From positions 186,001-250,000 of the forward strand of contig NZ_BMKA01000004.1 of assembly GCF_014643735.1 (NCBI RefSeq): 64,000 nt of DNA. The letters run 5' to 3'. The DNA is from Neptunicoccus cionae. Lineage in GTDB: Bacteria > Pseudomonadota > Alphaproteobacteria > Rhodobacterales > Rhodobacteraceae. Below the pieces are notes generated by a model. It saw only the letters and a list, made by a program, of their open reading frames with translations. It ran no database searches and was not told where the DNA came from. The translations under genes were made by a program, and so were the position numbers. Within the stretch, counting starts at the first letter, position 1. Every line of letters starts with the position of its first letter. Shown here one piece after another: positions 17,702 through 26,938 of the stretch.

Positions 17702-18453
17702 CGGCTTTGCCCCGTCCGCAATGAAGGCTGCCCGCGCCGCGCCCATTTCTCGATGCGCCCGAACACCACCCCCGAAAGAAGTGTCACAATAAGATAAAGT
17801 GCACCTGCCGCCAGAAAGAAGGTGAAATAGGCACGCGTGCTGGCCGCGGCCTGTTTTGTTTCAAGGGTCAGTTCGCTAAAGCCGACAATCGCCAGGAGGG
17901 CCGTGTCCTTGGTCGCAATCAGCCAGAGGTTCGCCAGTCCGGGCACCGCAAAAGACATCATCGCAGGGATCGTCACGCGGCGCATAACCAGAAAGGCGGG
18001 CATCCCGTAGGCGCGCGCTGCCTCCATCTGGCCTTTGGGCACGGCCTGAATAGCGCCGCGCAAAATTTCTGTGGAATACGCGCCCTGCACGATACCCAGT
18101 ACCCAGATACCGGCCACGACTCCGCTGATTTCAACACGGCCATAGCCCATCGCCTCGGACGCTTTGTTGATCAGATCGGTGCCCACGTAATAAAGAATAA
18201 GGATCAGCACCAGTTCCGGCACCGCCCTGATAACAGTCGTATAAATGCCGAGGAGGTCACGGATGACCACCCCGCCATAAAGTTTACCATATGCTCCGAA
18301 GAGCCCGATCACCAACCCCATGCCAAATGCGCCTAGGGCGATTTGGAGAGAGTTGACCAGCCCGCGTAGAAGGTTGCCGCCCCAGCCCGGAGGCGAAAGC
18401 GACAACAGTTCCATGCTCTGTGCAAGACCGAGCGTATCTAACAGAGTTTCCAA
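17698..18453 (-). CDS. Polar amino acid ABC transporter permease (HisQ/ArtQ type)
   Basis: 251 aa, partner permease of the same importer. Motifs are LLRGLVNSLQIALGAF at the N-terminus, VIRAVPELVLILILYY, and the EAA loop EAARAYGMPAFLVMRRVTIPAMM, which contacts the ATPase. It lies 12 bases after the binding-protein gene and overlaps the following permease by four bases. Confidence 0.94.
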   Translation of the reverse strand: METLLDTLGLAQSMELLSLSPPGWGGNLLRGLVNSLQIALGAFGMGLVIGLFGAYGKLYGGVVIRDLLGIYTTVIRAVPELVLILILYYVGTDLINKASEAMGYGRVEISGVVAGIWVLGIVQGAYSTEILRGAIQAVPKGQMEAARAYGMPAFLVMRRVTIPAMMSFAVPGLANLWLIATKDTALLAIVGFSELTLETKQAAASTRAYFTFFLAAGALYLIVTLLSGVVFGRIEKWARRGQPSLRTGQSR

Positions 18454-18465
18454 ACCGGCGTCTTA

Positions 18466-19233
18466 TCAGTAGATGCTGGTCGTGAAGTATTTAGAAGTGA
18501 TTTCTGCGTGTGTGCCGTCATCCAAAATCTTCTTGATACCTGCGTTCAGTTGCTCGCGCAGGGCATCTTCGCCTTTGCGCACCCCGGCACCAACACCTTT
18601 ACCAAGGATCGCCTGATCGTCCTTAACAGCGCCCTTGATCTCGCAGCAGCCGCCATTGTCGGAATTCACAAAATCCGCCATCGCGATGCTGTCAGCTTGG
18701 GTGGCGTCGATGCGACCCGCAACCAGATCCTGATTGGCCTCGTCCTGTGTTTGATACACGCGGATTTCAGCAGCATCCTTGAAGTGTTCGTTCACATAGG
18801 CCTGATGGATAGTAGAAGCCTGAATGCCGATGATCTTACCCGACAGCGAAGCTGCAGTAGGTTCGATATCCATAGATTTATCAGCAACAATAACAGCTGG
18901 TGTGTTGTAGTAAGGATCGCTGAAATCAATGGTTTTCATCCGCTCTGCCGTGATCGACATGGACGCCATGATCGCATCAATCGTGCCACTGGTCAGGGAT
19001 GGAATGATACCGTCCCAAGCAACCGGTGTAATCACACAATCCATTTTCTCAGCTGCACAAACAGCGTTGATCACATCCACTTCCCAGCCATTCCAGTTGC
19101 CAGCGGCATCAACCGAAGCAAAGGGGGGATAGGGTTCGGCAGCGATGCCGATCTTAACTTCATCTGCGGTTGCAGCACCTGCGCCCAGCACCGCTGCTGC
19201 GACTGTCGCTTTGATGATATTCTTGAGTTTCAT
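18466..19233 (-). CDS. Periplasmic amino acid-binding protein of the Lys/Arg/Orn family
   Basis: 255 aa with Sec signal MKLKNIIKATVAAAVLGAGAA. Type II binding fold: EPYPPFASVDAAGNWNGWEVD near the N-terminus and SMSITAERMKTIDFSDPYY, where the Arg grips the ligand alpha-carboxylate, near residue 95. This pattern is typical for cationic amino-acid binders. The pair NGGCCE near residue 196 could form a disulfide. It is between the ATPase (29 bp upstream) and the permeases. The combination with ddaH suggests arginine or methylarginine as ligand; binding has to be inferred. Confidence 0.92.
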   Translation of the reverse strand: MKLKNIIKATVAAAVLGAGAATADEVKIGIAAEPYPPFASVDAAGNWNGWEVDVINAVCAAEKMDCVITPVAWDGIIPSLTSGTIDAIMASMSITAERMKTIDFSDPYYNTPAVIVADKSMDIEPTAASLSGKIIGIQASTIHQAYVNEHFKDAAEIRVYQTQDEANQDLVAGRIDATQADSIAMADFVNSDNGGCCEIKGAVKDDQAILGKGVGAGVRKGEDALREQLNAGIKKILDDGTHAEITSKYFTTSIY

Positions 19234-19262
19234 AGTATAGTCTCCTTGTTGAATGGGCCGGT

Positions 19263-20063
19263 TTACCAGCCTACGGTTTTTAAGAATTGCTGTAGTCGGG
19301 GGGATTTCGGATTGCCGAAAACCGCGTCGGGGGGGCCTTGTTCCTCGATCCGGCCCTCGTACAGATAGATGATATGTGTCGCCACTTCGCGGGCGAATTT
19401 CATTTCGTGGGTGACAAGCAACATGGTCCGCCCCTCGGCGGCCAGATCGCGGATCACGGTCAGCACCTCGCCCACCAATTCGGGATCAAGGGCGCTGGTC
19501 GGTTCGTCAAACAGCATCACGCTTGGATCCACGGCCAGTGCGCGGGCAATCGCGGCCCGCTGTTGCTGGCCACCGGATAGGAACGACGGAAAAGTCTCGG
19601 CCTTATCACCCAGCCCGACCCGATCCAGCAGAACCTTGGCCTTTTTGATCGCCTCGGCGCGGGGCATCTTCAGAACATAGACCGGAACCTCTATCACGTT
19701 TTCCAGAAGGGTGCGGTGGGTCCACAGGTTAAACGCCTGAAACACCATCGCCAAACGGGTGCGGATGCGTTCAAGCTGGCGGCGATTGGCGGGCGAGCCA
19801 TCGGCGCGCATTTCTACATCTTCACCACTGACAGTAATGGTGCCGGACGTAGGCGTTTCGAGAAAGTTGATACAACGCAGCAGGGTGGATTTACCGGAAC
19901 CGCTGCCACCGATAATAGCAACGACATCCCCTTTCTGGGCGGTCAGGGACACGCCTTTGAGGACTTCCAACGTACCAAAGGATTTGTGCAGATCCGTGAC
20001 CTTGATGGCTTCGTCCGCAGTGTTTTGGCCGGCCTCTTGTGCGAGGTTGTCGTCCAATCCCAT
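19263..20063 (-). CDS. Polar amino acid ABC transporter ATPase (HisP/ArtP type)
   Basis: 266 aa. Walker A is GGSGSGKS, the Q-loop is VFQAFNLW, the signature [15 protein letters not shown], Walker [17 protein letters not shown] and the H-loop LLVTHEM. The family insertion [20 protein letters not shown] marks the HisP/ArtP group. The ATG at 20061-20063 has a GAGGGGG site five bases upstream, preferred over a TTG at 20078. First gene of the importer operon, divergent from the TetR-family gene. Confidence 0.94.
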   Translation of the reverse strand: MGLDDNLAQEAGQNTADEAIKVTDLHKSFGTLEVLKGVSLTAQKGDVVAIIGGSGSGKSTLLRCINFLETPTSGTITVSGEDVEMRADGSPANRRQLERIRTRLAMVFQAFNLWTHRTLLENVIEVPVYVLKMPRAEAIKKAKVLLDRVGLGDKAETFPSFLSGGQQQRAAIARALAVDPSVMLFDEPTSALDPELVGEVLTVIRDLAAEGRTMLLVTHEMKFAREVATHIIYLYEGRIEEQGPPDAVFGNPKSPRLQQFLKTVGW

Positions 20064-20107
20064 TTGTATCCCCCTCAATTCCTGTCTTGTAGTAATGCAA
20101 GATTCGG

Positions 20108-20131
20108 GTAATTATGCAAGCGTATAATTAC
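20108..20131. promoter_or_regulatory. Perfect inverted repeat, probable operator of the adjacent TetR-family regulator
   Basis: GTAATTAT (20108-20115) and ATAATTAC (20124-20131) are perfect inverted arms with an 8-bp spacer. They sit in the 85-bp gap between the amino acid importer operon and the TetR-family regulator. The size and symmetry fit a TetR dimer site covering both divergent promoters. Confidence 0.6.
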
Positions 20132-20148
20132 TGTAGGAAAGCGCCCCC

Positions 20149-20829
20149 GTGTCTGAATCCCGCCCGAAATTCAGAAGAGAATCCGCCGCCCAGCGGAAAG
20201 AGGCGCTGATCCATGCCGCCCTCGATCTGATTTCCGAACAGGGTATTGGCGGGGCCACTGTGCGGGCCATTGCCCAAAGGGCTGACGTGACTCAAGGGCT
20301 GATCCGGCATTACTTTTCCAGCAAGGAAGAGCTGATTGCAGCCGCCTATGAATTCCACATGGACCAGATGACGGAACTGACAGCAACTCCTGTGGCCACG
20401 CCCGAAGTGTCTGCAAGCCACCGGCTTGGTACATTTGTTGCCGCCGGTCTGACGTCTCCGGTGATGGACACCCGTTCGGTCACGCTCTGGGCGAGCTTTA
20501 TCAGCTCTTTGCGGAATGACGATGATATGCGTGCCATGCACCAGCGCACCTATTACAACTTTCGCAATCGGCTGGAAGCACTGATCGCGGACGCCCTGTC
20601 AGAGGCCGGAACGCCCGCGACCAAAGACGATTTACGCCGCATGGCCATCGCGGCAAACGCGGTGATTGACGGGCTGTGGATGGAGGGCGGCGCACTGCCC
20701 GAAGCCTTTGAAACCGGAGAGCTGGCACGCATCGGCCTGCGTTCCGTCGGGGCGATTATCGGGCTCAATCTGACCCCGATCATGCCAACACAGACGAACC
20801 AAGATTTACTTACAACTCAGGAAGGGTGA
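20149..20829 (+). CDS. TetR-family regulator, BetI-like
   Basis: 226 aa. The N-terminal HTH spans about residues 18-65 (GGATVRAIAQRADVTQGLIRHYFSSKEEL). The C-terminal ligand domain resembles BetI/TetR_C_6 proteins (ALPEAFETGELARIG). The start is GTG at 20149-20151 with AGGAAAG upstream. It is three bases before the aminotransferase, so it probably regulates itself, the aminotransferase-ddaH pair and the divergent importer. The ligand may be arginine, a methylarginine or dimethylamine (inference). Confidence 0.88.
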   Translation: MSESRPKFRRESAAQRKEALIHAALDLISEQGIGGATVRAIAQRADVTQGLIRHYFSSKEELIAAAYEFHMDQMTELTATPVATPEVSASHRLGTFVAAGLTSPVMDTRSVTLWASFISSLRNDDDMRAMHQRTYYNFRNRLEALIADALSEAGTPATKDDLRRMAIAANAVIDGLWMEGGALPEAFETGELARIGLRSVGAIIGLNLTPIMPTQTNQDLLTTQEG

Positions 20830-20832
20830 GCC

Positions 20833-22020
20833 ATGAAACTTGCTGCAATCACAGACCGGCTTGCAGGGCTTGGCGGCGCGAAATGGGAAATCCATGCGCT
20901 TGCACGCAAACTGTCCGCGCAGGGGCGGGACATTATCGAACTGACCATCGGGGAGCCGGATGTTCCGACACCCGAAGTCCTCGTTTCCGCAGCGGTAGAT
21001 GCGCTTGGCCAACATCGCACCGGCTATTCCAGCGGCGAGGGCGAACCGGGTCTTCGCGCCGCGCTGGCTGAACGCTACAGCACACGCAACGGACGTGAGA
21101 TCACACCCGATCAGATCATGTGCTTTCCGGGGACACAGACATCTCTTTATACTATCTTCACCGGCATCGTAGAAACCGGCGATGAGGTTCTGGTGGGCGA
21201 TCCGATGTACGCCACCTATGAAGGAGTGATCCGCGCAAGCGGGGCCGCAATGGTACCGGTTCCCCTGCGCCCCGAAAACGGATTTCGCATGCAGGCTGTC
21301 GATATCGAGAGCCGGATCACGCCGAAAACACGCGCAATCTTCTTGAATACGCCCCATAATCCGACGGGCTCTATACTTACTGACCAAGACATTAAGGCAA
21401 TCGGCGCGCTGGCGAAAAAACATGATCTGTGGATCATCTCGGATGAGGTCTATGAGGACCTGATTTTTGACGGAAGCACGTTCACCTCCCCGCTGTCCTA
21501 CCCCGATCTGGCAGACCGTGTGATTGTGGCGTCTTCTATCTCCAAATCCCACGCCGCCCCCGGTTTCCGCAGCGGCTGGCTTGTGGGGCCGGAGGCCTTT
21601 ACCGCAGCGCTGTTGCCGCTGGCGGAAACCATGTTGTTCGGCAACCAGCCCTTCATCGCGGATATGACCGAAAAAGCCGTGCGGGACGGATCAACTGTGG
21701 CGGCGGGCATGTGCGAACGCTTCTCCAAACGGGCCGCACTTCTGGAGCAGCGGCTGTCAGGCGAAAGCGATCTGGTGGTCCATCGCCCTAATGCGGGTAT
21801 GTTCGCGCTGATCAATGTGGCCTCCACCGGCATGAGCGGGCTCGACTATGCAAAACACCTGCTGGAACACGGCAACGTTGCAGTCATGCCCGGCAGTTCC
21901 TTTGGCGACTCCCTGAAAGACTGGGTGCGTGTTGCTCTGACGGTGGATGACGCCGCCTTTGACACGGCCTGCAACCGTATCATCAAGCACGCACATTCTT
22001 TGCAAATGGAAACAGTATGA
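20833..22020 (+). CDS. PLP-dependent class I/II aminotransferase
   Basis: 395 aa, fold type I. TIGEPDVPTPEV lies at the N-terminal substrate loop, and NTPHNPTGS and ISDEVYEDL sit around the cofactor. The PLP-binding Lys is in SSISKSHAAPGFRSGW near residue 238, and the carboxylate-binding Arg is in WVRVAL near 369. It resembles the aspartate/aromatic aminotransferase AspC-like group. A GAAGGG site precedes the ATG. It overlaps ddaH by four bases, so its substrate is probably linked to arginine or citrulline-derived amino acids, or to dimethylarginine itself. That link is inference. Confidence 0.92.
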   Translation: MKLAAITDRLAGLGGAKWEIHALARKLSAQGRDIIELTIGEPDVPTPEVLVSAAVDALGQHRTGYSSGEGEPGLRAALAERYSTRNGREITPDQIMCFPGTQTSLYTIFTGIVETGDEVLVGDPMYATYEGVIRASGAAMVPVPLRPENGFRMQAVDIESRITPKTRAIFLNTPHNPTGSILTDQDIKAIGALAKKHDLWIISDEVYEDLIFDGSTFTSPLSYPDLADRVIVASSISKSHAAPGFRSGWLVGPEAFTAALLPLAETMLFGNQPFIADMTEKAVRDGSTVAAGMCERFSKRAALLEQRLSGESDLVVHRPNAGMFALINVASTGMSGLDYAKHLLEHGNVAVMPGSSFGDSLKDWVRVALTVDDAAFDTACNRIIKHAHSLQMETV

Positions 22021-22799
22021 CCGACCCGACCTTTGAATTTACCCGCGCCATCACCCGCAAACCCGCCGCCAGCATCACCGAAGGCTTGCGCGCCGAGGAC
22101 ATCGGCACACCGGATCTCGAACGGATGCTTGCGGCCCATGCCCATTACGTCGAGACCTTGAAAAGGACTGGCGCGGAGGTGATCGAACTGCCCCCGCTGG
22201 AAGATTTCCCCGATGCAGTTTTCGTGGAAGATACGGCCCTGTGCCTGCCCCAAGGCGCGGTTCTGATGCGCCCCGGTGCGCCCAGCCGTATGGGGGAAGT
22301 GGCGGAGATGAGCCCGACCCTGCACCGCGTCTATGACGACGTGCGCCGGATCGAAGGACCCGGCCATATTGAAGGCGGCGATATTCTGGTCACAGGCCGC
22401 GAGGTTCTGGTGGGCCGTTCGGATCGCACAGATGAACAAGGCGTGGAAGAGCTGCGCAACATCATCAGCGAATGGGGCCACAAACTGCGAGAGGTCCTTA
22501 CCCCGCCTGGCGTGCTGCACTTCAAAACCGATTGCTCGCTGCTGGACGGAGAGACTATTCTCTCTACCAAGCGCCTGGACGATTCAGGTTGTTTTGAAGG
22601 CTACCGTGTTCTGCACACCGCCGAAGGGGAAGAAGCGGCCGCCAATAGCATCCGTTTCAACCAGTTCGTACTTTGCCCCGACGGATTCCCCGAAACGGCA
22701 GAAATGCTCGATAAAGCGGGCTTTGAGGTGGTGCAGATCGACAATGCGGAATGCGCAAAACTTGACGGCGGCATGTCTTGCCTGTCGCTGCGATTCTGA
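22017..22799 (+). CDS. ddaH: Dimethylargininase (N(G),N(G)-dimethylarginine dimethylaminohydrolase)
   Basis: 260 aa, guanidino-modifying pentein fold. It hydrolyses mono- or dimethylarginine to citrulline and methylamine/dimethylamine. Catalytic residues can be placed: Glu119 in HIEGGD, His168 in LHFKTD and Cys255 in GGMSCLSL, with nearly the same spacing as in Pseudomonas DDAH (114/162/249). The N-terminal substrate loop FPDAVFVEDTAL is intact. Four-base overlap with the aminotransferase; last gene of the TetR operon. An arginine deiminase would be longer (about 410 aa), so DDAH is the better call. Confidence 0.92.
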   Translation: MTDPTFEFTRAITRKPAASITEGLRAEDIGTPDLERMLAAHAHYVETLKRTGAEVIELPPLEDFPDAVFVEDTALCLPQGAVLMRPGAPSRMGEVAEMSPTLHRVYDDVRRIEGPGHIEGGDILVTGREVLVGRSDRTDEQGVEELRNIISEWGHKLREVLTPPGVLHFKTDCSLLDGETILSTKRLDDSGCFEGYRVLHTAEGEEAAANSIRFNQFVLCPDGFPETAEMLDKAGFEVVQIDNAECAKLDGGMSCLSLRF

Positions 22800-22824
22800 A
22801 GTTAATAAAAATCGGAAAACTGAC

Positions 22825-22852
22825 AGGCCGTCCTTTTTGCTAAGGGCGGCCT
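22825..22852 (+). terminator. Hairpin after ddaH, possible terminator
   Basis: AGGCCGTCC (22825-22833) pairs with GGGCGGCCT (22844-22852) over nine pairs, including one G-T, with a 10-base loop. It starts 26 bases after the ddaH stop. There is no T-run right after it, so rho-independent termination is only moderately supported. The rest of the 221-bp gap before the thiolase gene shows only its ribosome site. Confidence 0.45.
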
Positions 22853-23020
22853 ATTATGTATGAAAGCAATCCGATGACGCCTTTTTCCTTTTCGAGGTGA
22901 CAGGTTTACGGCGGCTCAAAGGAGCTGCGTAACCATGCGGCACACCGGAAAAACCGCCCCTTTTTGCCAGTGACACCGCGGAGCCAACTTGCCATAGTCC
23001 TGCCAAATGAGGAGAAAACC

Positions 23021-24193
23021 ATGACACATGACATTTGCATCGTCGGCAGTGGCCACACGAAATTTGGCCGGCTTGACGAAAATCTCGAGGATATGATCGT
23101 CGCCGCCACCCGTGAAGCGATTGAGGAAGCGGGCGTTGATCCGGGTGACATCGACGCATTGTTTCTGGGGCATTTTAACTCCGGTATGGTGAGTGACGGC
23201 TTTGCCTCTTCGCTGATCATGCAGGCCTATCCCGAATTTCGCTTCAAACCGGCGATGCGCGCGGAGAACGCTTGTGCCTCCGGTTCGGCGGCGATCCATG
23301 CGGGGATGAATGCGATCAAGGCGGGAAAAGCGAAAACCGTTCTGGTGGTAGGTGCTGAAAAGATGACCCACCGCCCAACTGCAGATATCACCACGGCACT
23401 GGCCGGTGCGGGGTATCAGAATGACACCACCGAAGCGGGGCTAAGCTTTCCGCAGGTCTTTGCGCTGGCGGCCAAGGCCTATGGCAAGCAATACGACAAT
23501 CCACTGGATGCGATGGCGCAGATTGCCTCTAAGAACCATATGAACGCGATGGATAACCCGCTGGCGCAGATGCAAAAACCCTTCACCGTTAAGGATTGCA
23601 GCCAGATCACCAACCGCAACCCTGAAATCGCACCGCCCCTGCGTCTGACTGACTGTTCGCTGGTGACGGACGGGGCGGCGGCTGTTGTCCTGACCACCGG
23701 CGAAAACGCTGTGAACTTCCCAAAGGCTGCCGGTTTCCGCGCGGCGGCCCATGTCAGCGACACGCTGCCCATGTCTTCGCGCGACTTCCTGAAGTTTGAG
23801 GGACCGGAGCGTGCGTTTCAGAACGCCTTTGCAGAATCCGGCACGACCGTGAAAGACATCGACTTTGCCGAAGTGCATGACTGTTTCACCATCGCCGAGC
23901 TGCTCACCTACGAAGCAATGGGCCTGACCGAAAAGGGTCAGGGCGCTCGGGCTCTGGAGGACGGCACTGTACTGAAAGACGGCGCTTTGCCGGTGAACCT
24001 GTCTGGCGGGCTGAAGGCCAAGGGCCACCCTGTCGGCGCGACCGGTGTATCCATGCACGCGCTGGCCTTTCGTCAGGTGACGGGGCAGGCGGGCGGCATC
24101 CAGAAGGAGGGGGCAAACCTTGGTCTGGTCTTTAACATGGGCGGGTCCGGTGTGGCCAATTACGTCTCTGTACTGGAAACTGTAAAAGCGTGA
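23021..24193 (+). CDS. Thiolase-family protein (acetyl-CoA acetyltransferase / SCP-x type)
   Basis: 390 aa. The nucleophilic Cys is in AENACASGSAAIH near residue 86. The SCP-x-type His is in EVHDCFTIAE near 290, and GGLKAKGHPVGATGVS near 327 holds the second His. The C-terminal CxG cysteine of biosynthetic thiolases is not evident, which puts it in the SCP-x/non-specific lipid transfer thiolase group. The ATG at 23021 has GAGGAGAAAA upstream. It is four bases before the acyl-CoA ligase, so the pair likely activates and cleaves an acyl chain. Substrate unknown. Confidence 0.9.
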   Translation: MTHDICIVGSGHTKFGRLDENLEDMIVAATREAIEEAGVDPGDIDALFLGHFNSGMVSDGFASSLIMQAYPEFRFKPAMRAENACASGSAAIHAGMNAIKAGKAKTVLVVGAEKMTHRPTADITTALAGAGYQNDTTEAGLSFPQVFALAAKAYGKQYDNPLDAMAQIASKNHMNAMDNPLAQMQKPFTVKDCSQITNRNPEIAPPLRLTDCSLVTDGAAAVVLTTGENAVNFPKAAGFRAAAHVSDTLPMSSRDFLKFEGPERAFQNAFAESGTTVKDIDFAEVHDCFTIAELLTYEAMGLTEKGQGARALEDGTVLKDGALPVNLSGGLKAKGHPVGATGVSMHALAFRQVTGQAGGIQKEGANLGLVFNMGGSGVANYVSVLETVKA

Positions 24194-24197
24194 TGCC

Positions 24198-25697
24198 ATG
24201 AACCTCGCCCATTGGTTGCACCAGACTGCGCGGGCCCGCCCCACGCGCCCTGCAATCCTTTTGGGCGAGGTTTTACACGCTACTTACGAAGAATTCGCAG
24301 CGCAAAGCTGTGCCATCGGCCAGCATCTTGCAACGCATTACAACATCCAAAAGGGCGACCGCGTTGCCCTTTTTACCAGAAATTGTGCCGAGTATCTGGA
24401 AATCCTTTACGGTGTCCTGTGGATCGGCGCAGTGATCGTGCCGATAAATCATAAACTCCACCCGCGGGAAGCGGCTTGGATCATTAAAAACGCAAAGGCA
24501 TCGCTGGCGGTTACCGAAACCGGCGCGGAATTTGGGGACGAGGTTCCCCTCCCCTGCCCCGAGTTAGGCCTTGATGCCTTTCGCACGTTGCCCCGTGACA
24601 GATACCAGCCGCCACAACCCGTTGAACCGGAAGATGTGGCGTGGCTGTTCTACACCTCTGGCACCACGGGGCGCCCGAAAGGTGTGATGATCACCCATAA
24701 GAACATCCACGCGATGGTGGGCAGCTATACCCTTGATGTGGATCAGGTTTTCCCCGACGACGTTTCCCTTTATGCAGCGCCCATGTCCCACGGCGCGGGG
24801 CTTTATAACTTTCAATTTGTGCGCGCCGGTGCCTGTCATCTGATCCCGCCCTCCCAAGGGTTCGACCCTGCGGAAATCGCGACACTCGGGCAGCGTTTTG
24901 GAAATCTTGTGTTCTTTGCAGCCCCGACCATGATCAAACGGCTGGTGGAACACGCCAAAGCCGAAGGGTATGATGGCACGGGTAACCGTACAATAATATA
25001 CGGTGGCGGGCCAATGTATCTGGCGGATATAGATCAGGCGTTAGACGTCCTTGGGCCAAAGTTCGTGCAGATTTACGGACAGGGTGAAAGCCCGATGACC
25101 ATCACCGCCCTGCCCCGTGATTTGGTGGCGGACCGCACCCATCCGGATGCAAAGGCGCGGCGAATGTCAGTCGGTTTTGCCCAATCCTGCGTCAGCTTGC
25201 GCGTTGTTGATGAAGCCATGAACGATCTGCCCTGCGGTGAAACCGGCGAGATCATCCTGCGGGGCGATAGTGTTATGGCGGGGTATTGGGACAATGAGGA
25301 AGCGACCCGCAAAACCCTGCACGAGGGTTGGCTGAAAACCGGTGACATGGGCAGGCTTGATGATGACGGGTTTCTGACCCTGACAGATCGGTCCAAGGAT
25401 GTAATCATCTCGGGCGGTAGCAATATTTATCCCCGCGAAGTTGAAGAAGTTCTGCTCGGCCATCCGGATGTGTTTGAGGTTTCTGTCGTAGGTGCCACAG
25501 ATGACGAATGGGGCGAGATCGTCGTCGCCTTTATCGTATTCGAGCATGGCAAAAACCGTGACACGGAAGAACTCGATCAATGGTGTAAGGCGCAGATTGC
25601 GTCCTTTAAAAAGCCGAAACGCTATGAAATCGTGAATGCTCTGCCAAAAAACAGCTACGGCAAAGTGTTGAAAACAGAACTCCGGCAACGCTTGTGA
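24198..25697 (+). CDS. AMP-forming acyl-CoA synthetase
   Basis: 499 aa, ANL superfamily. The phosphate loop is YTSGTTGRPKGVMI near residue 152, then IYGQGESPMTI (A5-like), LKTGDMGRLDDDGFLTLTDRSKDVIISGG (A7-A8), and the catalytic Lys in KNSYGKVLK at the C-terminus (A10). It joins a carboxylic acid to CoA. It is coupled to the thiolase upstream. Chain length or aromatic specificity cannot be told from sequence. Confidence 0.93.
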   Translation: MNLAHWLHQTARARPTRPAILLGEVLHATYEEFAAQSCAIGQHLATHYNIQKGDRVALFTRNCAEYLEILYGVLWIGAVIVPINHKLHPREAAWIIKNAKASLAVTETGAEFGDEVPLPCPELGLDAFRTLPRDRYQPPQPVEPEDVAWLFYTSGTTGRPKGVMITHKNIHAMVGSYTLDVDQVFPDDVSLYAAPMSHGAGLYNFQFVRAGACHLIPPSQGFDPAEIATLGQRFGNLVFFAAPTMIKRLVEHAKAEGYDGTGNRTIIYGGGPMYLADIDQALDVLGPKFVQIYGQGESPMTITALPRDLVADRTHPDAKARRMSVGFAQSCVSLRVVDEAMNDLPCGETGEIILRGDSVMAGYWDNEEATRKTLHEGWLKTGDMGRLDDDGFLTLTDRSKDVIISGGSNIYPREVEEVLLGHPDVFEVSVVGATDDEWGEIVVAFIVFEHGKNRDTEELDQWCKAQIASFKKPKRYEIVNALPKNSYGKVLKTELRQRL

Positions 25698-25789
25698 CCG
25701 TCTAATCGGGGCAATCGCGCAAAGGTGAAACAGCTTTCCCTTCGCATTCGGCCTGATCCGGCCTAGATGTGGTCAAAGAAGGCGAAGAG

Positions 25790-26938
25790 ATGACCAGAGA
25801 GACAGACACAGAAAAGACCGTTCTAGTTCTGCAGGGCGGCGGTGCGCTTGGATCTTATCAAGCGGGCGCGGTAGAGGAACTGGACGCGCGCGGGCACCAT
25901 CCCGATTGGGTTGCAGGCATTTCCATCGGCGCGATTAACGCAGCGATTATCGCAGGCAATCCGCCGGAAACCTGTGTTGATCAATTGCGGGCGTTCTGGA
26001 CACGGATCACGGCGAACACTGCCTGTCTGACGCCGCTGAAATTTAACACCGCCCTGACTGTTTTCAACAACATCAGCGCAGCGGCGACCATGACGTCAGG
26101 CGCGCCCGGTTTCTTCCAACCCCGCATTCCCCCTGCCCCGATGCGTTTGCCCGGACAGCACGGTGCGGACAGCTATTACGACACTTCGGAGTTGCGCGAG
26201 ACACTGTTGGAGCTGGTGGATTTCGACCGGCTGAACAACGGTCCAACCCGTCTGAGCATCGGTGCGGTTAATGTGGCCACGGGCAACATGACGTGGTTTG
26301 ACAGCGCCCGCGAAACCATTCGCCCCGAACATGTTATGGCCAGCGGCGCCCTGCCGCCGGGATTTCCAGCGGTGGAGATCGAGGGTGAGTTTTACTGGGA
26401 TGGTGGACTGGTGTCCAATACGCCGCTGAAATACGTGCTCGACCATCCCGGTGACAGCGACGAGTTGTGTATCTTTCAGATCGACCTGTTCAACGCACGT
26501 GGCCCCGTGCCGCAATCGGTCTGGGATATTGAATCCCGCGTTAAGGATATCCGGTACTCCAGCCGTACACGTTTCAACACCGAAATGATGAAACGGCTGC
26601 ACCAGCAGCGCGAAGCAGCGGACAGGTTGTTCAGAAAACTGCCCAAAGAGCTGCAAAACGATCCCGATGCCCGCGCGCTGTTGTGTGAGGAAGACGAACC
26701 GGATATCGCAATCGTACACCTGATTTACCGACAGGCCCGATACGAAGGCGGCTCCAAAGATTACGAGTTTTCGCGCAATTCAATGCTGGACCGTTGGGCC
26801 GCAGGACGCGAAGATGTGATGGAAACCCTGACCCATCCGGATTGGGAAAATCGCCACAAGTCCGAAGGGCGGATCGGTATTTACGATCTTGCAGGGGACA
26901 GATGGAATAGAAACAGGACCGCAGAGGAAGCGAAATGA
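25790..26938 (+). CDS. Patatin-like phospholipase with DUF3734 C-terminus
   Basis: 382 aa. The patatin fold shows the oxyanion loop [15 protein letters not shown] near residue 16, the nucleophile Ser in [10 protein letters not shown] near 48, and the catalytic Asp in DGGLVSNTP near 205. The C-terminal 120 residues match the domain often found behind bacterial patatins. The ATG at 25790 is preferred over a GTG at 25769. It overlaps bdhA by four bases. A lipase or polyester-esterase role feeding 3-hydroxybutyrate metabolism is plausible from that coupling. Confidence 0.88.
   Translation: MTRETDTEKTVLVLQGGGALGSYQAGAVEELDARGHHPDWVAGISIGAINAAIIAGNPPETCVDQLRAFWTRITANTACLTPLKFNTALTVFNNISAAATMTSGAPGFFQPRIPPAPMRLPGQHGADSYYDTSELRETLLELVDFDRLNNGPTRLSIGAVNVATGNMTWFDSARETIRPEHVMASGALPPGFPAVEIEGEFYWDGGLVSNTPLKYVLDHPGDSDELCIFQIDLFNARGPVPQSVWDIESRVKDIRYSSRTRFNTEMMKRLHQQREAADRLFRKLPKELQNDPDARALLCEEDEPDIAIVHLIYRQARYEGGSKDYEFSRNSMLDRWAAGREDVMETLTHPDWENRHKSEGRIGIYDLAGDRWNRNRTAEEAK

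Noticed and set aside
22017-22799. Arginine deiminase instead of dimethylargininase
   Set aside because: The length of 260 aa and the residue spacing fit DDAH; arginine deiminases are about 410 aa with an extra helical domain.
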